Assembly (NCBI RefSeq): GCF_000154705.2
Contig: NZ_CM002917.1
Location: forward strand, 3,979,853 to 4,043,852
Direction: 5' to 3'
Origin: Hoeflea phototrophica DFL-43
GTDB lineage: Bacteria; Pseudomonadota; Alphaproteobacteria; Rhizobiales; Rhizobiaceae
Length of the DNA: 64,000 nucleotides
Of this stretch, positions 17,011-25,818 are shown piece by piece. Below the pieces are notes generated by a model. The model was given only the letters and a program-made list of their open reading frames with translations, searched no databases and was not told where the DNA came from. The number at the start of each line of letters is the position of its first letter. The first letter of the stretch is position 1. The position numbers and the translations under genes are program-made.

Positions 17011-18246
17011 TTACTTGATGAAGCCGGCCTCTTTGGCAGCCGTCGTATAGGCAGCCTCGAGATCGGTCAGCGCCTGCTCGGCGCTTTCCTTGCCTTGCAG
17101 GAAATCAGCAAGCTCGGCACCTGCGGCGGTATGCAGCAGTCCGCCAAACGGCAACATCGGATAGGGCTTTGCGCCCGCATTGGCCGTTGCAAACACGCCC
17201 TCTGCCGTCAGGCCAGGCTCAAAGCCGTCAATCAGCCAGACAGCCTGCGACTTGGTTTCATCTGTCAGAATGCTCGGATCAACGCCATTGACCATGGCGC
17301 GGAAGCTGGCTTCGGCGTCCTCATCGGAGATATTGGCGGCAATGGTGAAACCGTCCCACCACAGCGTGGTCGCCGGCACGGATCCCCCGCCCAGTGTCGG
17401 CGCACCGGTGAAGGCGGTTGCCGCAACAATATCAGGGGTCGAGCCCTCGTCATCCACGACAGGACCAGCGCGCGAGCCCCACATGTTCATCATCGCAACG
17501 TTGCCCGCTTCCCATTCCGCAGCAGCGGCATTGGAATCATAGGTCAGGAAATCCGGGTTCATAAAGCTCGCAAGCTCCTTGAGCATGTTGAGCGCCTCAA
17601 CCCCATTCTCATTGTTGACCGAAACCTCGGCGGTGCCGGCCTTAAACATGTCGGCACCGGTCCCCATGTACATGTTGACGAACTCTTCACCCAGGTTCCA
17701 TCCGGACTTGAAGGTGCCAGACAAGGGGTATTCCATCAGGCCCTTTTCCTTGATGACCTTGGCTGCGGCAATGACGTCCTCATAGGTGGCCGGAACGTCC
17801 AGACCCGCCTGCTCGAGGATGTCCTTGCGGTAGAACAGATGCTGTGCATTGGCCATGAAAGCCACGGCCATGATCTTGCCGTCAATGGTGATCAGCTGGT
17901 TCTTCTTGAGCTTGCCGCCGAACTTTTCAACCAGGTCATTCAGCGGGCGGATGAGCCCGTCGTTCATCAGCGGGACGATCGAGCTGTTGGCCACAATCGC
18001 AACCGTATATTCCGCCGGGTTGGCAGTCATCGCGGCAACCTGCAGGTCGCGGTGCTCCGTCGTCAGGTTGGCCGTGACCGTCACATTGTCATCGGCGCAA
18101 GCCATTGCACCCTTGGCGACAGTCTGAATTGCCGGGAATTCGTTTCCGAGGATTTTCACGGTTCCGCCGGACAGCCCGCAACCGGCCTGTGCGATAGCCG
18201 AACTCGCCAGCGTAAACACCGATGCGATCAAAATTTTCTTGAGCAT
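17011..18246 (-). CDS. ABC transporter extracellular solute-binding protein
   Basis: The 411-residue binding protein of the family-1 (sugar-type) kind starts with a signal peptide (KKILIASVFTLASSAIAQAG). The mature protein includes features of this family such as the hinge-side segment KIMAVAFMANAQHLFYRKDIL (residues about 131-151), GIDVPATYED-like text (AGLDVPATYEDVIAAAKV) and a region ending ALTDLEAAYTTAAKEAGF. It captures the pathway substrate in the periplasm and delivers it to the MalF/MalG-type permeases. Being first in the operon, behind a candidate LacI operator, fits high, inducible expression. Confidence 0.9.
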   Translation of the reverse strand: MLKKILIASVFTLASSAIAQAGCGLSGGTVKILGNEFPAIQTVAKGAMACADDNVTVTANLTTEHRDLQVAAMTANPAEYTVAIVANSSIVPLMNDGLIRPLNDLVEKFGGKLKKNQLITIDGKIMAVAFMANAQHLFYRKDILEQAGLDVPATYEDVIAAAKVIKEKGLMEYPLSGTFKSGWNLGEEFVNMYMGTGADMFKAGTAEVSVNNENGVEALNMLKELASFMNPDFLTYDSNAAAAEWEAGNVAMMNMWGSRAGPVVDDEGSTPDIVAATAFTGAPTLGGGSVPATTLWWDGFTIAANISDEDAEASFRAMVNGVDPSILTDETKSQAVWLIDGFEPGLTAEGVFATANAGAKPYPMLPFGGLLHTAAGAELADFLQGKESAEQALTDLEAAYTTAAKEAGFIK

Positions 18247-18355
18247 TGCTGTTCTCCTTGTTGCCGGACTGGACTCCGGTTTCTTTAATGCCAGCCATAT
18301 TCAACTGGCCTAACCTTCCTCTGCAAGGGAAGCGTGAGAAGAGATTGACAAAAAT

Positions 18356-18371
18356 TGAATACGTATGCAAT
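18356..18371. promoter_or_regulatory. Candidate LacI-family operator
   Basis: TTGAATACGTATGCAA is a 16-bp palindrome with central CG; only the fifth position from each end breaks symmetry. This form is typical of LacI/GalR-family operators. It lies between the divergent ABC operon (start 18246) and SnoaL gene (start 18450), overlapping a possible -35 box (TTGACA at 18346-18351). The LacI regulator encoded at 19583-20593 is the likely ligand-responsive repressor. Confidence 0.7.
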
Positions 18372-18449
18372 GGCTTGATGAAAGTTTTTTTATCGGCTTG
18401 GCACGCATCGTTTTTTCATGAATTCTGAGAACATCTTAGGGGTATTGCA

Positions 18450-19520
18450 ATGAGCGACAATGCGATTGGTTCCGGTGAGCGCCGGCGGCTTTTTGATATG
18501 CTGCAAAGGCTGGCGGAGGCGCCTTCGGACAAATTATCTGGCTTTCTGTCAGAGCTTTGTGCTTCAGACGTAGAATGGCGCGCGGCCCATCCAATCAATG
18601 AAATGCGTGGAGTCGAGGCCGTTGGCGAAAGCGTCTGGGCACCCCTCAAACGGGCGCTACCGGATCTCGAACGCCGGGACCAGATCTTCGTCGCAGGCAG
18701 ATATGAAAGCCGCACCTACATCGCCGCGGTGGGAAATTACTGCGGCACATTTCGCTCGGACTGGCTCGGCATCCCCTCGAACGGTCAAACCATGTATCTG
18801 CGTTACGGCGAGGTCTATCAGATCGCAGATGGCAAGATCGTTCAGGCCAACTGCCTTTGGGACATACTCGATTTCATCCGGCAGGCGGGCTTCTGGCCGC
18901 TGGCGCCAAGTCTCGGCATGGAAGGCATGTGGTCAGGACCGATCACCGGCGACGGCCTTCGTTTCGATCCCTCGGACGCCGATCAATCCAGCGCTTCGAT
19001 CACGCAAACACTGGCGATGCATCGCACCCTGTTTGAGCACAACGATATCGGGAACATGAATCGCGAATCCCTGATGAACATGGCCCAGAAGGAACACTGG
19101 CACCCGAAGATGATGTGGTATGGGCCCTCGGGAATCGGGACCACACGCGGACTACAGGGCTTCGTCGATTACCACCAACTTCCGTTCCGCATCGCCTTCG
19201 AACGGCCTCAAGGCACCTTCGAGGAAGTTGACGCAGCCCGCAATGCCAAGGGTGCGGGCCATTACATTCGCATCGGCGACGGCCCCTATTCCGTCACCGG
19301 AGGATGGCCGTCGGTCTACGCCATCCACAATGGCGGCGGCTTCGCCGGAACGACGCCGACCGGCAAACCGGTGACCATGAGGGTGATGGATTTCTACCTC
19401 CACCATGAAGGCCTGATCCGCGAAAACTGGGTCCCGCTCGATATGCTCGACCTTCTCAACCAGATGGGGTTTGATGTGATGGATCGCCTGCAAAGTCAGT
19501 TCCGGCGCGGCAAATTCTGA
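18450..19520 (+). CDS. SnoaL-like protein with two domains
   Basis: The 356-residue protein has two SnoaL/NTF2-type halves: about 10-155 (with GRYESRTYIAAVGNYCGTF and KIVQANCLWDILDFIRQAG) and about 190-345 (with RGLQGFVDYHQLPFR and GLIRENWVPLDMLDLLNQMG). Both carry the closing W-D/W-V-P strand found in this family. It is transcribed away from the ABC operon across a shared operator, so it is probably co-regulated and part of the same pathway. Function could be isomerase, cyclase or hydratase; the substrate is unknown. Confidence 0.78.
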   Translation: MSDNAIGSGERRRLFDMLQRLAEAPSDKLSGFLSELCASDVEWRAAHPINEMRGVEAVGESVWAPLKRALPDLERRDQIFVAGRYESRTYIAAVGNYCGTFRSDWLGIPSNGQTMYLRYGEVYQIADGKIVQANCLWDILDFIRQAGFWPLAPSLGMEGMWSGPITGDGLRFDPSDADQSSASITQTLAMHRTLFEHNDIGNMNRESLMNMAQKEHWHPKMMWYGPSGIGTTRGLQGFVDYHQLPFRIAFERPQGTFEEVDAARNAKGAGHYIRIGDGPYSVTGGWPSVYAIHNGGGFAGTTPTGKPVTMRVMDFYLHHEGLIRENWVPLDMLDLLNQMGFDVMDRLQSQFRRGKF

Positions 19521-19582
19521 TTACACGGCATTCAAACGAACGCCATTTGGGCGAGCAAACTTTTGGTTTGTCTTGAGACCCG

Positions 19583-20593
19583 TCAGCCCTGGGGAATCCG
19601 GGCCGAACTGCGCACTATGAGTTCTGCAGGAAGAACGGCGGCCCTTTTACGAACAGCAGCCTGTTCTATCTGCTCAACCAGGATTTCGGCAGTAGCTTCA
19701 ACCATCTGCGCACCTGCTTGCGACACCGTGGTCAAGTCATACCCCTTCCATGCAGCCTGGGGCACATCATCGTAACCGATGACAGAAACGTCTTCCGGGA
19801 TTCGAAGCCCCAGCTCGTCACGGAGCACGTCCATAACTGAAAATGCCATATGGTCATTGGCAACAAAAACCGCGTCTGGACGGTCCGGCCGATCAAACAG
19901 AACGCGCGCAGCAGCGGCCGCACCTTCAAAGGAGTAGCCGCCGACGACGCGTTCAAAGACGGCCAGGCCATGTTCAGCGAGCCCATTGTAAAATCCGGCT
20001 TCGCGATCGCGATTGGTCGAAGAATCCTCAGCCCCCGCAATGAAGCCGATACGCTCATGACCACCCCTGACCAGATAATCGGCGATCAAGCGCCCGCCCT
20101 CGATATTGTCCGAGGTGACGCAAGAAGCCGGCGATGTGGCCACATAACGATTGAAAAGCACCACCGGAATACCGGTTCGCGCGCACTCCCGGGCAAGATC
20201 TGACGAAAGTGTCGCCGAAGCCATGACAATGCCCTCGACCTGATATTGGAGAATCCGGCCGACAACTTCATCCTGGTCCCCCGGTTCGGTCATGAACAGC
20301 AGCACCTGGTAACCGCTTGCCTGCAGTCTGCGCGACAGCTGCTCCAGCATGACCGGATAAAACTGGTTATCAAGATAAGCCACCAGCATGGCGATAAGCC
20401 CCGATTTCCCGGATATCATCGCCCTTGCCAGAGCATTGGGACGGTAACCCAGTTCTGCAGCGGATTTCAGGATCTTCTCCCGCATCTTGAGCGATACGCT
20501 CGCTCCTGGCGTAAAGGCCCTGCTGACTGCCGACTGCGAGACATTTGCGTGCCGCGCCACATCTTCCGAAGTGACCGGTGTCGAGGGGTTCAT
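19583..20593 (-). CDS. LacI-family transcriptional regulator
   Basis: I place the start at 20593 (MNPSTPVTSEDVARH), which puts the helix-turn-helix TSEDVARHANVSQSAVSRAF right at the N-terminus as in all LacI regulators; the open frame continues upstream to 20821 but that part has no family resemblance. The hinge helix (NALARAMISGKSG) and the periplasmic-binding-like effector domain (GRLIADYLVRGGHERIGFIAG, SVIGYDDVPQA) are normal. It probably represses the ABC catabolic operon and the SnoaL gene through the palindrome at 18356, released by the imported substrate or an intermediate. Confidence 0.92.
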   Translation of the reverse strand: MNPSTPVTSEDVARHANVSQSAVSRAFTPGASVSLKMREKILKSAAELGYRPNALARAMISGKSGLIAMLVAYLDNQFYPVMLEQLSRRLQASGYQVLLFMTEPGDQDEVVGRILQYQVEGIVMASATLSSDLARECARTGIPVVLFNRYVATSPASCVTSDNIEGGRLIADYLVRGGHERIGFIAGAEDSSTNRDREAGFYNGLAEHGLAVFERVVGGYSFEGAAAAARVLFDRPDRPDAVFVANDHMAFSVMDVLRDELGLRIPEDVSVIGYDDVPQAAWKGYDLTTVSQAGAQMVEATAEILVEQIEQAAVRKRAAVLPAELIVRSSARIPQG

Positions 20594-20978
20594 CTCGGTC
20601 AAGCCCTGGCTCTCCCTAACTGCATCAATTGCCAAATCATGTGATTCAACCAGACCACTATTACTAAGAGTACCGGCCACGCCACAAGGCAAACCTGTGC
20701 TCAAGTTTTCCATCCATGGCGGCACGCTCAGGGAGATGGACCCTGAACCCACAGTGACCAGGCCAGTCACCCGCCGAAAGGCGTCCGTATCGGCGACATG
20801 CTGGGCGCAAGACTGCCGCACCGCTTGAACCGCGCCTTCAGCAACACCAACATGATGAACTTCATTATGTCATGCAAAACTTACAGGGACATGCGGCAAA
20901 GCGCTGGTATCCGCTGCCCTGTGATGTAAGATTCCGGTGCGTGCATGTCGCCGCAGTGCCCGTTGGAGACCTTCACGC
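20594..20978. other. Intergenic region between LacI and EamA genes
   Basis: This 385-bp divergent promoter region has no convincing gene. The LacI frame stays open to 20821 without matching the family. No clear copy of the 18356 palindrome is present, so autoregulation is not evident by eye. Confidence 0.5.
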
Positions 20979-21878
20979 ATGCCCCAAACCTACCGGCCGC
21001 TCCGGGCCGCTTTATGGATGATCGGATCAATCCTGTCCTTTTCCTCCATGGCTGTTGCAGGCCGTTTTGTGTCAGCGGTCCACAGCACGTTCGAAATCAT
21101 GGCGATCCGGTCGCTGATCGGGTTCATTGTTGTTGTAGCAATCGCTTTAGTGCTCAATCGGATCCGCGAAGTCAGAGGAAACCGGATCAAAACCCATTTC
21201 TTCCGCAACTTCTTCCATTTTATCGGACAAAACCTGTGGTTTTTCGCGCTTGCAACCATCCCATTGGCACAAGTGTTCGCGCTCGAATTCACCTCGCCAA
21301 TATGGGTGATACTGCTCAGCCTGATCTTTCTCGGTGAGCGGCTGACACGGCCGCGGGTGGCTGCCGCCGTTTTGGGGTTCATTGGTATTCTGGTAGTCGC
21401 CAGACCAGAGATGAGCATGATCGATTCCGGGGTGATTGCGGCGGCCATGTCGGCGATTTTCTTTGCGGCAACGATCATCATGACCAAAGCTCTCACCCGT
21501 CATGAAAGCATCGTCTCTATCTTGTTCTGGTTGACCGGCATTCAGCTTTGCTTCGGCGTTATCGCCCTTGCTGTGCAACCCTCAATCACCTGGCCCACCA
21601 GCGCAACCTTGCCCTGGCTCATTGTCATCGGGCTGGCCGGACTTGTTGCGCATTATTGCCTTACGACGGCATTGTCTCTGGCGCCGGCGAGCTTCGTGAT
21701 GCCGATTGATTTCACACGGCTGCCGCTCATTGCTGTTGTCGGCATGGTTTTGTTCTCTGAAAGACTGGACGCAATGGTGCTGATCGGCGGCGCAATCATC
21801 CTGTTCGCCAACTGGATCAACATCCGCGGTGAGAACCGCGCGGTGCCGGCAAATTCAGGGCCCTCTGTCACCGCGTGA
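20979..21878 (+). CDS. EamA-family drug/metabolite transporter (DMT)
   Basis: About 299 residues starting at 20979 (MPQTYRPLRAALW), with ten hydrophobic segments arranged as two EamA repeats. The first repeat includes RSLIGFIVVVAIALVLNRI and the LAQVFALEFTSPIWVILLSL loop typical of RhaT/EamA exporters; the second includes AHYCLTTALSLAPASFVMPI. The start is chosen over 20937 because the extra 14 residues are Arg-rich and non-membrane. Members export amino acids or metabolites. It is divergent from the LacI gene and its substrate is unknown. Confidence 0.9.
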   Translation: MPQTYRPLRAALWMIGSILSFSSMAVAGRFVSAVHSTFEIMAIRSLIGFIVVVAIALVLNRIREVRGNRIKTHFFRNFFHFIGQNLWFFALATIPLAQVFALEFTSPIWVILLSLIFLGERLTRPRVAAAVLGFIGILVVARPEMSMIDSGVIAAAMSAIFFAATIIMTKALTRHESIVSILFWLTGIQLCFGVIALAVQPSITWPTSATLPWLIVIGLAGLVAHYCLTTALSLAPASFVMPIDFTRLPLIAVVGMVLFSERLDAMVLIGGAIILFANWINIRGENRAVPANSGPSVTA

Positions 21879-22237
21879 TGATGCTCAAGGCTTTTGCTTG
21901 GAAGCGCATTCCGAAACCGCCCAGGGTTCACGGTAAGCTATGGGGGATCTTGACCCCGCAGGCCCGCAAGGCGCTGAAGTTAGACACCTCGACTCTCGAA
22001 TACAAAAGTCCCGTCGCACCGGACAGGCCGGTTTTGCAAATCCGTATCAGGGGGGTCTGTGAGACACGGGCGCACTATGATGGCTTGTGAATGTGCTGCT
22101 TCAGCAGAAGGGTTGGCTACTGAACATCAACAACCGCCAATCCTTGACAAAGGCTCAGAGCAGTCACGCCATCCCCATTGTTTTGTCCCCACCCTCTGAA
22201 GCCCGCTTATCCTGTAGTCCCTTTCCAGCGACACAGG
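21879..22237. other. Intergenic region, no recognised gene
   Basis: The 359 bp between the EamA gene and the DUF2793 gene contain short open frames (for example 21875-22090) without recognisable features or ribosome sites. No tRNA or strong hairpin was seen. Confidence 0.4.
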
Positions 22238-23659
22238 ATGAAGCGAATGCAAAAGTCTCCCAATCTTCAACTCCCTTACATCGCGGCGGCACAAGCACAA
22301 AAGCACGTGACCCACAATGAAGCGCTGCAGGCACTTGATGCGATCGTGCAGCTTGCCGTGCTCGACCGCGACCTGGCTGTACCGCCGCCACTGCCAAACG
22401 ATGGGGACCGCTACATCGTCAGGCCGACTGGCAGCGGTGAATGGTCGGGACATGATCAGGAACTGGCGGTCTGGCAGGACGGAGCTTGGGTTTTTTACAC
22501 GCCTCAGATGGGGTGGATGGCCCAGATCATTGATGAAGGCAGGTTCGTGACATGGGGCGGCTCGTCATGGTCTGATCATGACCATGTCAATCCGGTACCG
22601 CGTGTTGGAATCAACAGCCTCGCAGATGCCACCAACCGCTTGCTGGTTAAGAGCGATGCGGTGTTGTTCTCCCATGACGACGTGACGCCCGGCAGCGGTG
22701 ATCACCGTTTCAAACTCAACAAGGCTACCGCGGTCAATACGGCCTCTGTGCTGTTTCAGAATGGATATTCGGGTCGCGTCGAGCTTGGGCTGACCGGCGA
22801 CGATGATTTCCATGTCAAGGTATCGCCTGACGGGATGAGCTGGTTCGAGGGCATCCGTGTCGACAAAGATACCGGCACAGTCAGCTTCCCCAACAGTATT
22901 GTTGGCGGCGGCCGCGAGGTACTGACTTCCGACAGAACCTACTACGTTCGCACCGATGGCAGCGACGGCAACAACGGCCTGAGCAACGATCCCGGTGGCG
23001 CTTTTGCAACGATTCAAAAGGCGATCGACATGTCCGCCAGTCTCGACATGTCGATCTACAACGTGACAATCAAGGTGGACGACGGCACCTACACCACCAA
23101 CCAGATGCTCAAAACCTATCTCGGCTCTGGAACAATCACCATCGAAGGCAACGTGATGGCGCCCTCCAATGCAGTCATCAACGCGCCAGATTCTGCATTC
23201 ACCGGGACCTTTGTGGGAAAATATGTCGTCAAGGGATTCAGGATTGAAGCCATTGACTATGGGTTCCACCTCCAGGGCGGCGATCTTGATTATCAGGACA
23301 TCAATTTCGGCACCTGCTCAATCCACGTCTCGGCGTCCGGCGCAAAGATCACCGCAACCGGAAATTATGAGATTTCCGCTGGTGCGGCGCGACATTTGAT
23401 GTCGTCAGGTCCCGGCAGCATGATACGCCTGTCAGGCATCACGCTGACACTCACCGGTGTTCCTGTTTTCAGCACGGCATTTGCCCATGCGGAGGAACAG
23501 GCGCAGATACGGCCCACTGGTCTCTCGTTCAGCGGTGGCGCCAGCGGAAAGAGGTACATCGCTGAACGGCTTGGCCTTATCCAGACCAATGGCCAGGCAA
23601 GCACATGGTTGCCTGGCAACATTTCCGGCACCGAGAACCAGGGCGGTCTCTACACATGA
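22238..23659 (+). CDS. DUF2793 protein with beta-helix domain, tail-fibre-like
   Basis: I start at 22238 (MKRMQKSPNLQLPYIAAAQAQ). The N-terminus (about 1-105) is the DUF2793 domain of alphaproteobacterial phage and prophage tail proteins: LPYIAAAQAQKHVTHNEAL, then two short W-rich stretches (AVWQDGAWVFYTPQMGWMA). The centre includes VELGLTGDDDFHVKVSPDG, and from about residue 240 a right-handed beta-helix begins (TYYVRTDGSDGNNGLSN, AFATIQKAIDM), as in tail spikes that bind or cleave surface polysaccharide. No other phage genes are nearby, so it is an orphan, either a prophage relic or a domesticated receptor-binding protein. Confidence 0.85.
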   Translation: MKRMQKSPNLQLPYIAAAQAQKHVTHNEALQALDAIVQLAVLDRDLAVPPPLPNDGDRYIVRPTGSGEWSGHDQELAVWQDGAWVFYTPQMGWMAQIIDEGRFVTWGGSSWSDHDHVNPVPRVGINSLADATNRLLVKSDAVLFSHDDVTPGSGDHRFKLNKATAVNTASVLFQNGYSGRVELGLTGDDDFHVKVSPDGMSWFEGIRVDKDTGTVSFPNSIVGGGREVLTSDRTYYVRTDGSDGNNGLSNDPGGAFATIQKAIDMSASLDMSIYNVTIKVDDGTYTTNQMLKTYLGSGTITIEGNVMAPSNAVINAPDSAFTGTFVGKYVVKGFRIEAIDYGFHLQGGDLDYQDINFGTCSIHVSASGAKITATGNYEISAGAARHLMSSGPGSMIRLSGITLTLTGVPVFSTAFAHAEEQAQIRPTGLSFSGGASGKRYIAERLGLIQTNGQASTWLPGNISGTENQGGLYT

Positions 23660-23907
23660 GAGACTCGCTGCACTTGAGGAGCCAGTCTCACCAGACCAGG
23701 GTCTTCGACGCGGATTTCGCGCGGTGCAGAACTGGTGTCGAAGGCAATCCCATCCGCGGGGGAAAACAGGTCGGGACATGGATCTCTCAGGACGCAAAGC
23801 CGATGCCCAAGGCATCGAGAAGCCGAAGGAAGGGCGGGCGGCGGCCGGTCAGGTCTTCCTCGGCCAGCCCTTTCTGCGCCATTCCAATAGCGAAGCTGCG
23901 CAACGGT
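23660..23907. other. Degenerate region after the DUF2793 gene
   Basis: About 250 bp with no intact gene. On the minus strand the text between 23787 and 23907 (for example LAEEDLTGRRPPFLRLLDAL) has a coding look and directly continues past the stop of the aldehyde dehydrogenase remnant, but I do not recognise it. Confidence 0.35.
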
Positions 23908-24009
23908 TCAGGCGAATGCGGTTCCGGTGGCGGGATTGATCGCCTCAAATCTGCTGCCGGCCTGAGGCGCAACAAATGTGCCGTCGATGTAAAATTGGGT
24001 CGTCTGTAT
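23908..24009 (-). pseudogene. Aldehyde dehydrogenase, N-terminal remnant
   Basis: Minus-strand reading from 24009 gives a typical aldehyde dehydrogenase N-terminus (TTQFYIDGTFVAP, then FEAINPATGTAFA), which then runs into TGA at 23908-23910. A good ribosome site (GGAGG) lies six bases ahead of an ATA codon where ATG would be expected, so the start codon also looks mutated. Only about 33 of about 480 residues remain. It lies just behind the stop of a second ALDH fragment, so two ALDH genes once stood in tandem. Confidence 0.7.
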
Positions 24010-24024
24010 TTTCGGCCTCCGGTC

Positions 24025-24360
24025 TCAGGATATCTTGTGCCCACCAGCATCCAGGAACCAGTCATCCAAGTAGGGATACCACCAGTCCCGACGAACGGGT
24101 TTGTGATCTAGGATCACCATTTTCGAACGGCGGAAGGCATCAAGCCCAATGCGTCCAAGTTCGCGCCCAAGGCCGGAGTTCTCCAGCCGCCAGAGGGCAG
24201 CGCATCATTGTCGATCATTGGATTGTTGATCCAGACCATACCAGCCTCAAGCCGTTCATGGGCCTCATATGCTTCCTCCAGCGATGTGGTGAACACGCTC
24301 GCGCCAAGACCGAACTCGGAAGCCTCGGCGCCATCGACACCGATCTTATCGGCCGCCTAA
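24025..24360 (-). pseudogene. Aldehyde dehydrogenase, C-terminal remnant with frameshift
   Basis: Minus-strand text reads SEFGLGASVFTTSLEEAYEA and AGMVWINNPMIDNDALPSGGW, the C-terminal part of an aldehyde dehydrogenase. Near 24180-24190 the frame shifts and the rest continues as NSGLGRELGRIGLDAFRRSK to a stop at 24025. The N-terminal three quarters are missing: at 24360 the sequence changes abruptly to a plus-strand glycosyltransferase fragment. This is clearly a remnant. Confidence 0.75.
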
Positions 24361-24584
24361 TCGAGGTTTTCGCAACGTTCCCCGCGCGCTTCTTCGTCAA
24401 TGTCGGCGGTTTTCTCGAAAGCTACCAAAGCGTTCCCAACAGTGTCTATCTGGGCAGCTGGTTTCCGCAGCCCTCGATCGTCGCCCAGGCCGATCTTTTC
24501 ATTCATCACGGTGGCAACAACAGCTTTTGCGAAGCACTTTATTATGGTGTGCCGTCCCTGATCATGCCCTACTGCTGGGATGGT
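24360..24584 (+). pseudogene. UDP-glycosyltransferase fragment (GT1 type)
   Basis: Seventy-five residues of a GT1-type (UGT/MGT-like) glycosyltransferase remain: VFATFPARFFVNVGGF, YLGSWFPQPSIVAQADLFI, then the sugar-nucleotide binding signature HHGGNNSFCEALYYGVPSL. The left end abuts the ALDH remnant and the right end is cut by the IS3 element, whose first bases TGA supply the stop. It lacks the whole acceptor domain, so it is not functional. Confidence 0.75.
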
Positions 24585-24664
24585 TGAGCTACCCCCCGAA
24601 ATTTGGACACTGACATAAGCTACGATTTGCAGTCTGCTGATCTTCGACGAGAAGGAGATCAGAG

Positions 24665-24958
24665 ATGTCGAAACGCAAGCAACACGCGCCTGAGTTCAAA
24701 GCGAAGGTCGCGCTGGAAGCCCTGAAGGGCGAGGAAACCGCCGCTGAGTTGGCGAGCCGGTTCGGGGTGCATCCAACGATGATCCATCAATGGAAACGTG
24801 CGCTCCTTGAGGGCGCGTCCGGCGTGTTCGAACGCGGCGGTCGAAAGAAGCCCGAGATCGACGAGGAGCAGGTGAAGGAACTCCACGCCAAGATCGGGGA
24901 GCTGGCCGTGGCCAACTCTTTTTTGGAAAGAAAGCTGAAGCCATGGGGCGGGAAGTGA
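24665..24958 (+). CDS. IS3-family transposase OrfA
   Basis: The 97-residue OrfA has the helix-turn-helix of IS3 transposases (FKAKVALEALKGEETAAELA, VHPTMIHQWKRALLEGA) followed by a leucine-zipper-like helix (ELHAKIGELAVANSFLERKL). It binds the IS ends. A T TTT TTG heptamer at 24919-24925, in the correct codon phase, would allow -1 frameshifting into OrfB to make the active OrfAB transposase. Confidence 0.92.
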   Translation: MSKRKQHAPEFKAKVALEALKGEETAAELASRFGVHPTMIHQWKRALLEGASGVFERGGRKKPEIDEEQVKELHAKIGELAVANSFLERKLKPWGGK

Positions 24959-25818
24959 GGCGCGGCATGGTCGAACCCGATCACCCCCAGCTGTCGATAG
25001 GCCAGCAGTGCAAGCTGCTGTCGATCGCGCGCTCGTCCTTCTACTACACGCCTAAGGGCGAGACCGAGCAGAACCTCGACCTGATGCGTCAAATCGACGA
25101 GCAGTTCCTTGAAACGCCGTTCTTCGGCGTCCGGCAGATGACCTGGCATCTGCGCAACGATGGCCATCTGGTGAACGAGAAACGGATACGCCGGTTGATG
25201 CGCCTGATGGGGTTGATGCCGATCTATCAGAAACCCAATACCAGCAGGCCGGCGAAAGGGCACAAGACCTATCCCTACCTGCTGAAAGGACTGCGCGTGG
25301 ATCGACCGAACCAGGTCTGGTGCTCGGACATCACCTACCTGCCCATGCGGCGTGGCTTTCTCTACCTCGTCGCCATCATGGACTGGCACACCCGTAAGGT
25401 TCTGGCCTGGCGCGTCTCGAATACGCTGGAGGCCGACTTCTGTGTCGAGGCGCTGAATGAGGCCATCCACAAGTTCGGCCAGCCGGAGATCATGAATACG
25501 GACCAGGGCAGCCAGTTCACATCCTTCGCCTGGACGGACCGCTTGCGCCGGACCGGCGTGCGCATCTCGATGGATGGAAAGGGCCGTTTCCTCGACAATA
25601 TCTTCATCGAGCGCCTGTGGCGGACGCTGAAATATGAATGTGTCTACCTGCATGCCTGGGAGACCGGATCAGAAGCGAAGGCGGGCATCCGCAAATGGAT
25701 GACGTTCTACAACCATCAACGCCCACACTCAGCCCTTGGTGGAAGACCACCTGCCGTGGTCTATTGGCTGGGAAAAGACGAAACCCAACCCGATCAGCAA
25801 GTGCAAAGAGTAGCTTAA
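24943..25818 (+). CDS. IS3-family transposase OrfB (integrase domain)
   Basis: The 291-residue frame from 24943 contains the HTH_21 part (LMRQIDEQFLETPFFGVRQM) and the DDE integrase core: first Asp in VWCSDITYLPM, second in IMNTDQGSQFTS, Glu in NIFIERLWRTLKYE, with C-terminal FYNHQRPHSALGG. It is in the -1 frame relative to OrfA and is probably expressed as an OrfAB fusion. All catalytic residues are present, so the element may be active. Confidence 0.92.
   Translation: MGREVRRGMVEPDHPQLSIGQQCKLLSIARSSFYYTPKGETEQNLDLMRQIDEQFLETPFFGVRQMTWHLRNDGHLVNEKRIRRLMRLMGLMPIYQKPNTSRPAKGHKTYPYLLKGLRVDRPNQVWCSDITYLPMRRGFLYLVAIMDWHTRKVLAWRVSNTLEADFCVEALNEAIHKFGQPEIMNTDQGSQFTSFAWTDRLRRTGVRISMDGKGRFLDNIFIERLWRTLKYECVYLHAWETGSEAKAGIRKWMTFYNHQRPHSALGGRPPAVVYWLGKDETQPDQQVQRVA

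Noticed and set aside
20594..20821. N-terminal extension of the LacI regulator by 76 residues
   Set aside because: LacI regulators begin directly with the helix-turn-helix; the extension shows no family similarity and covers the probable promoter.
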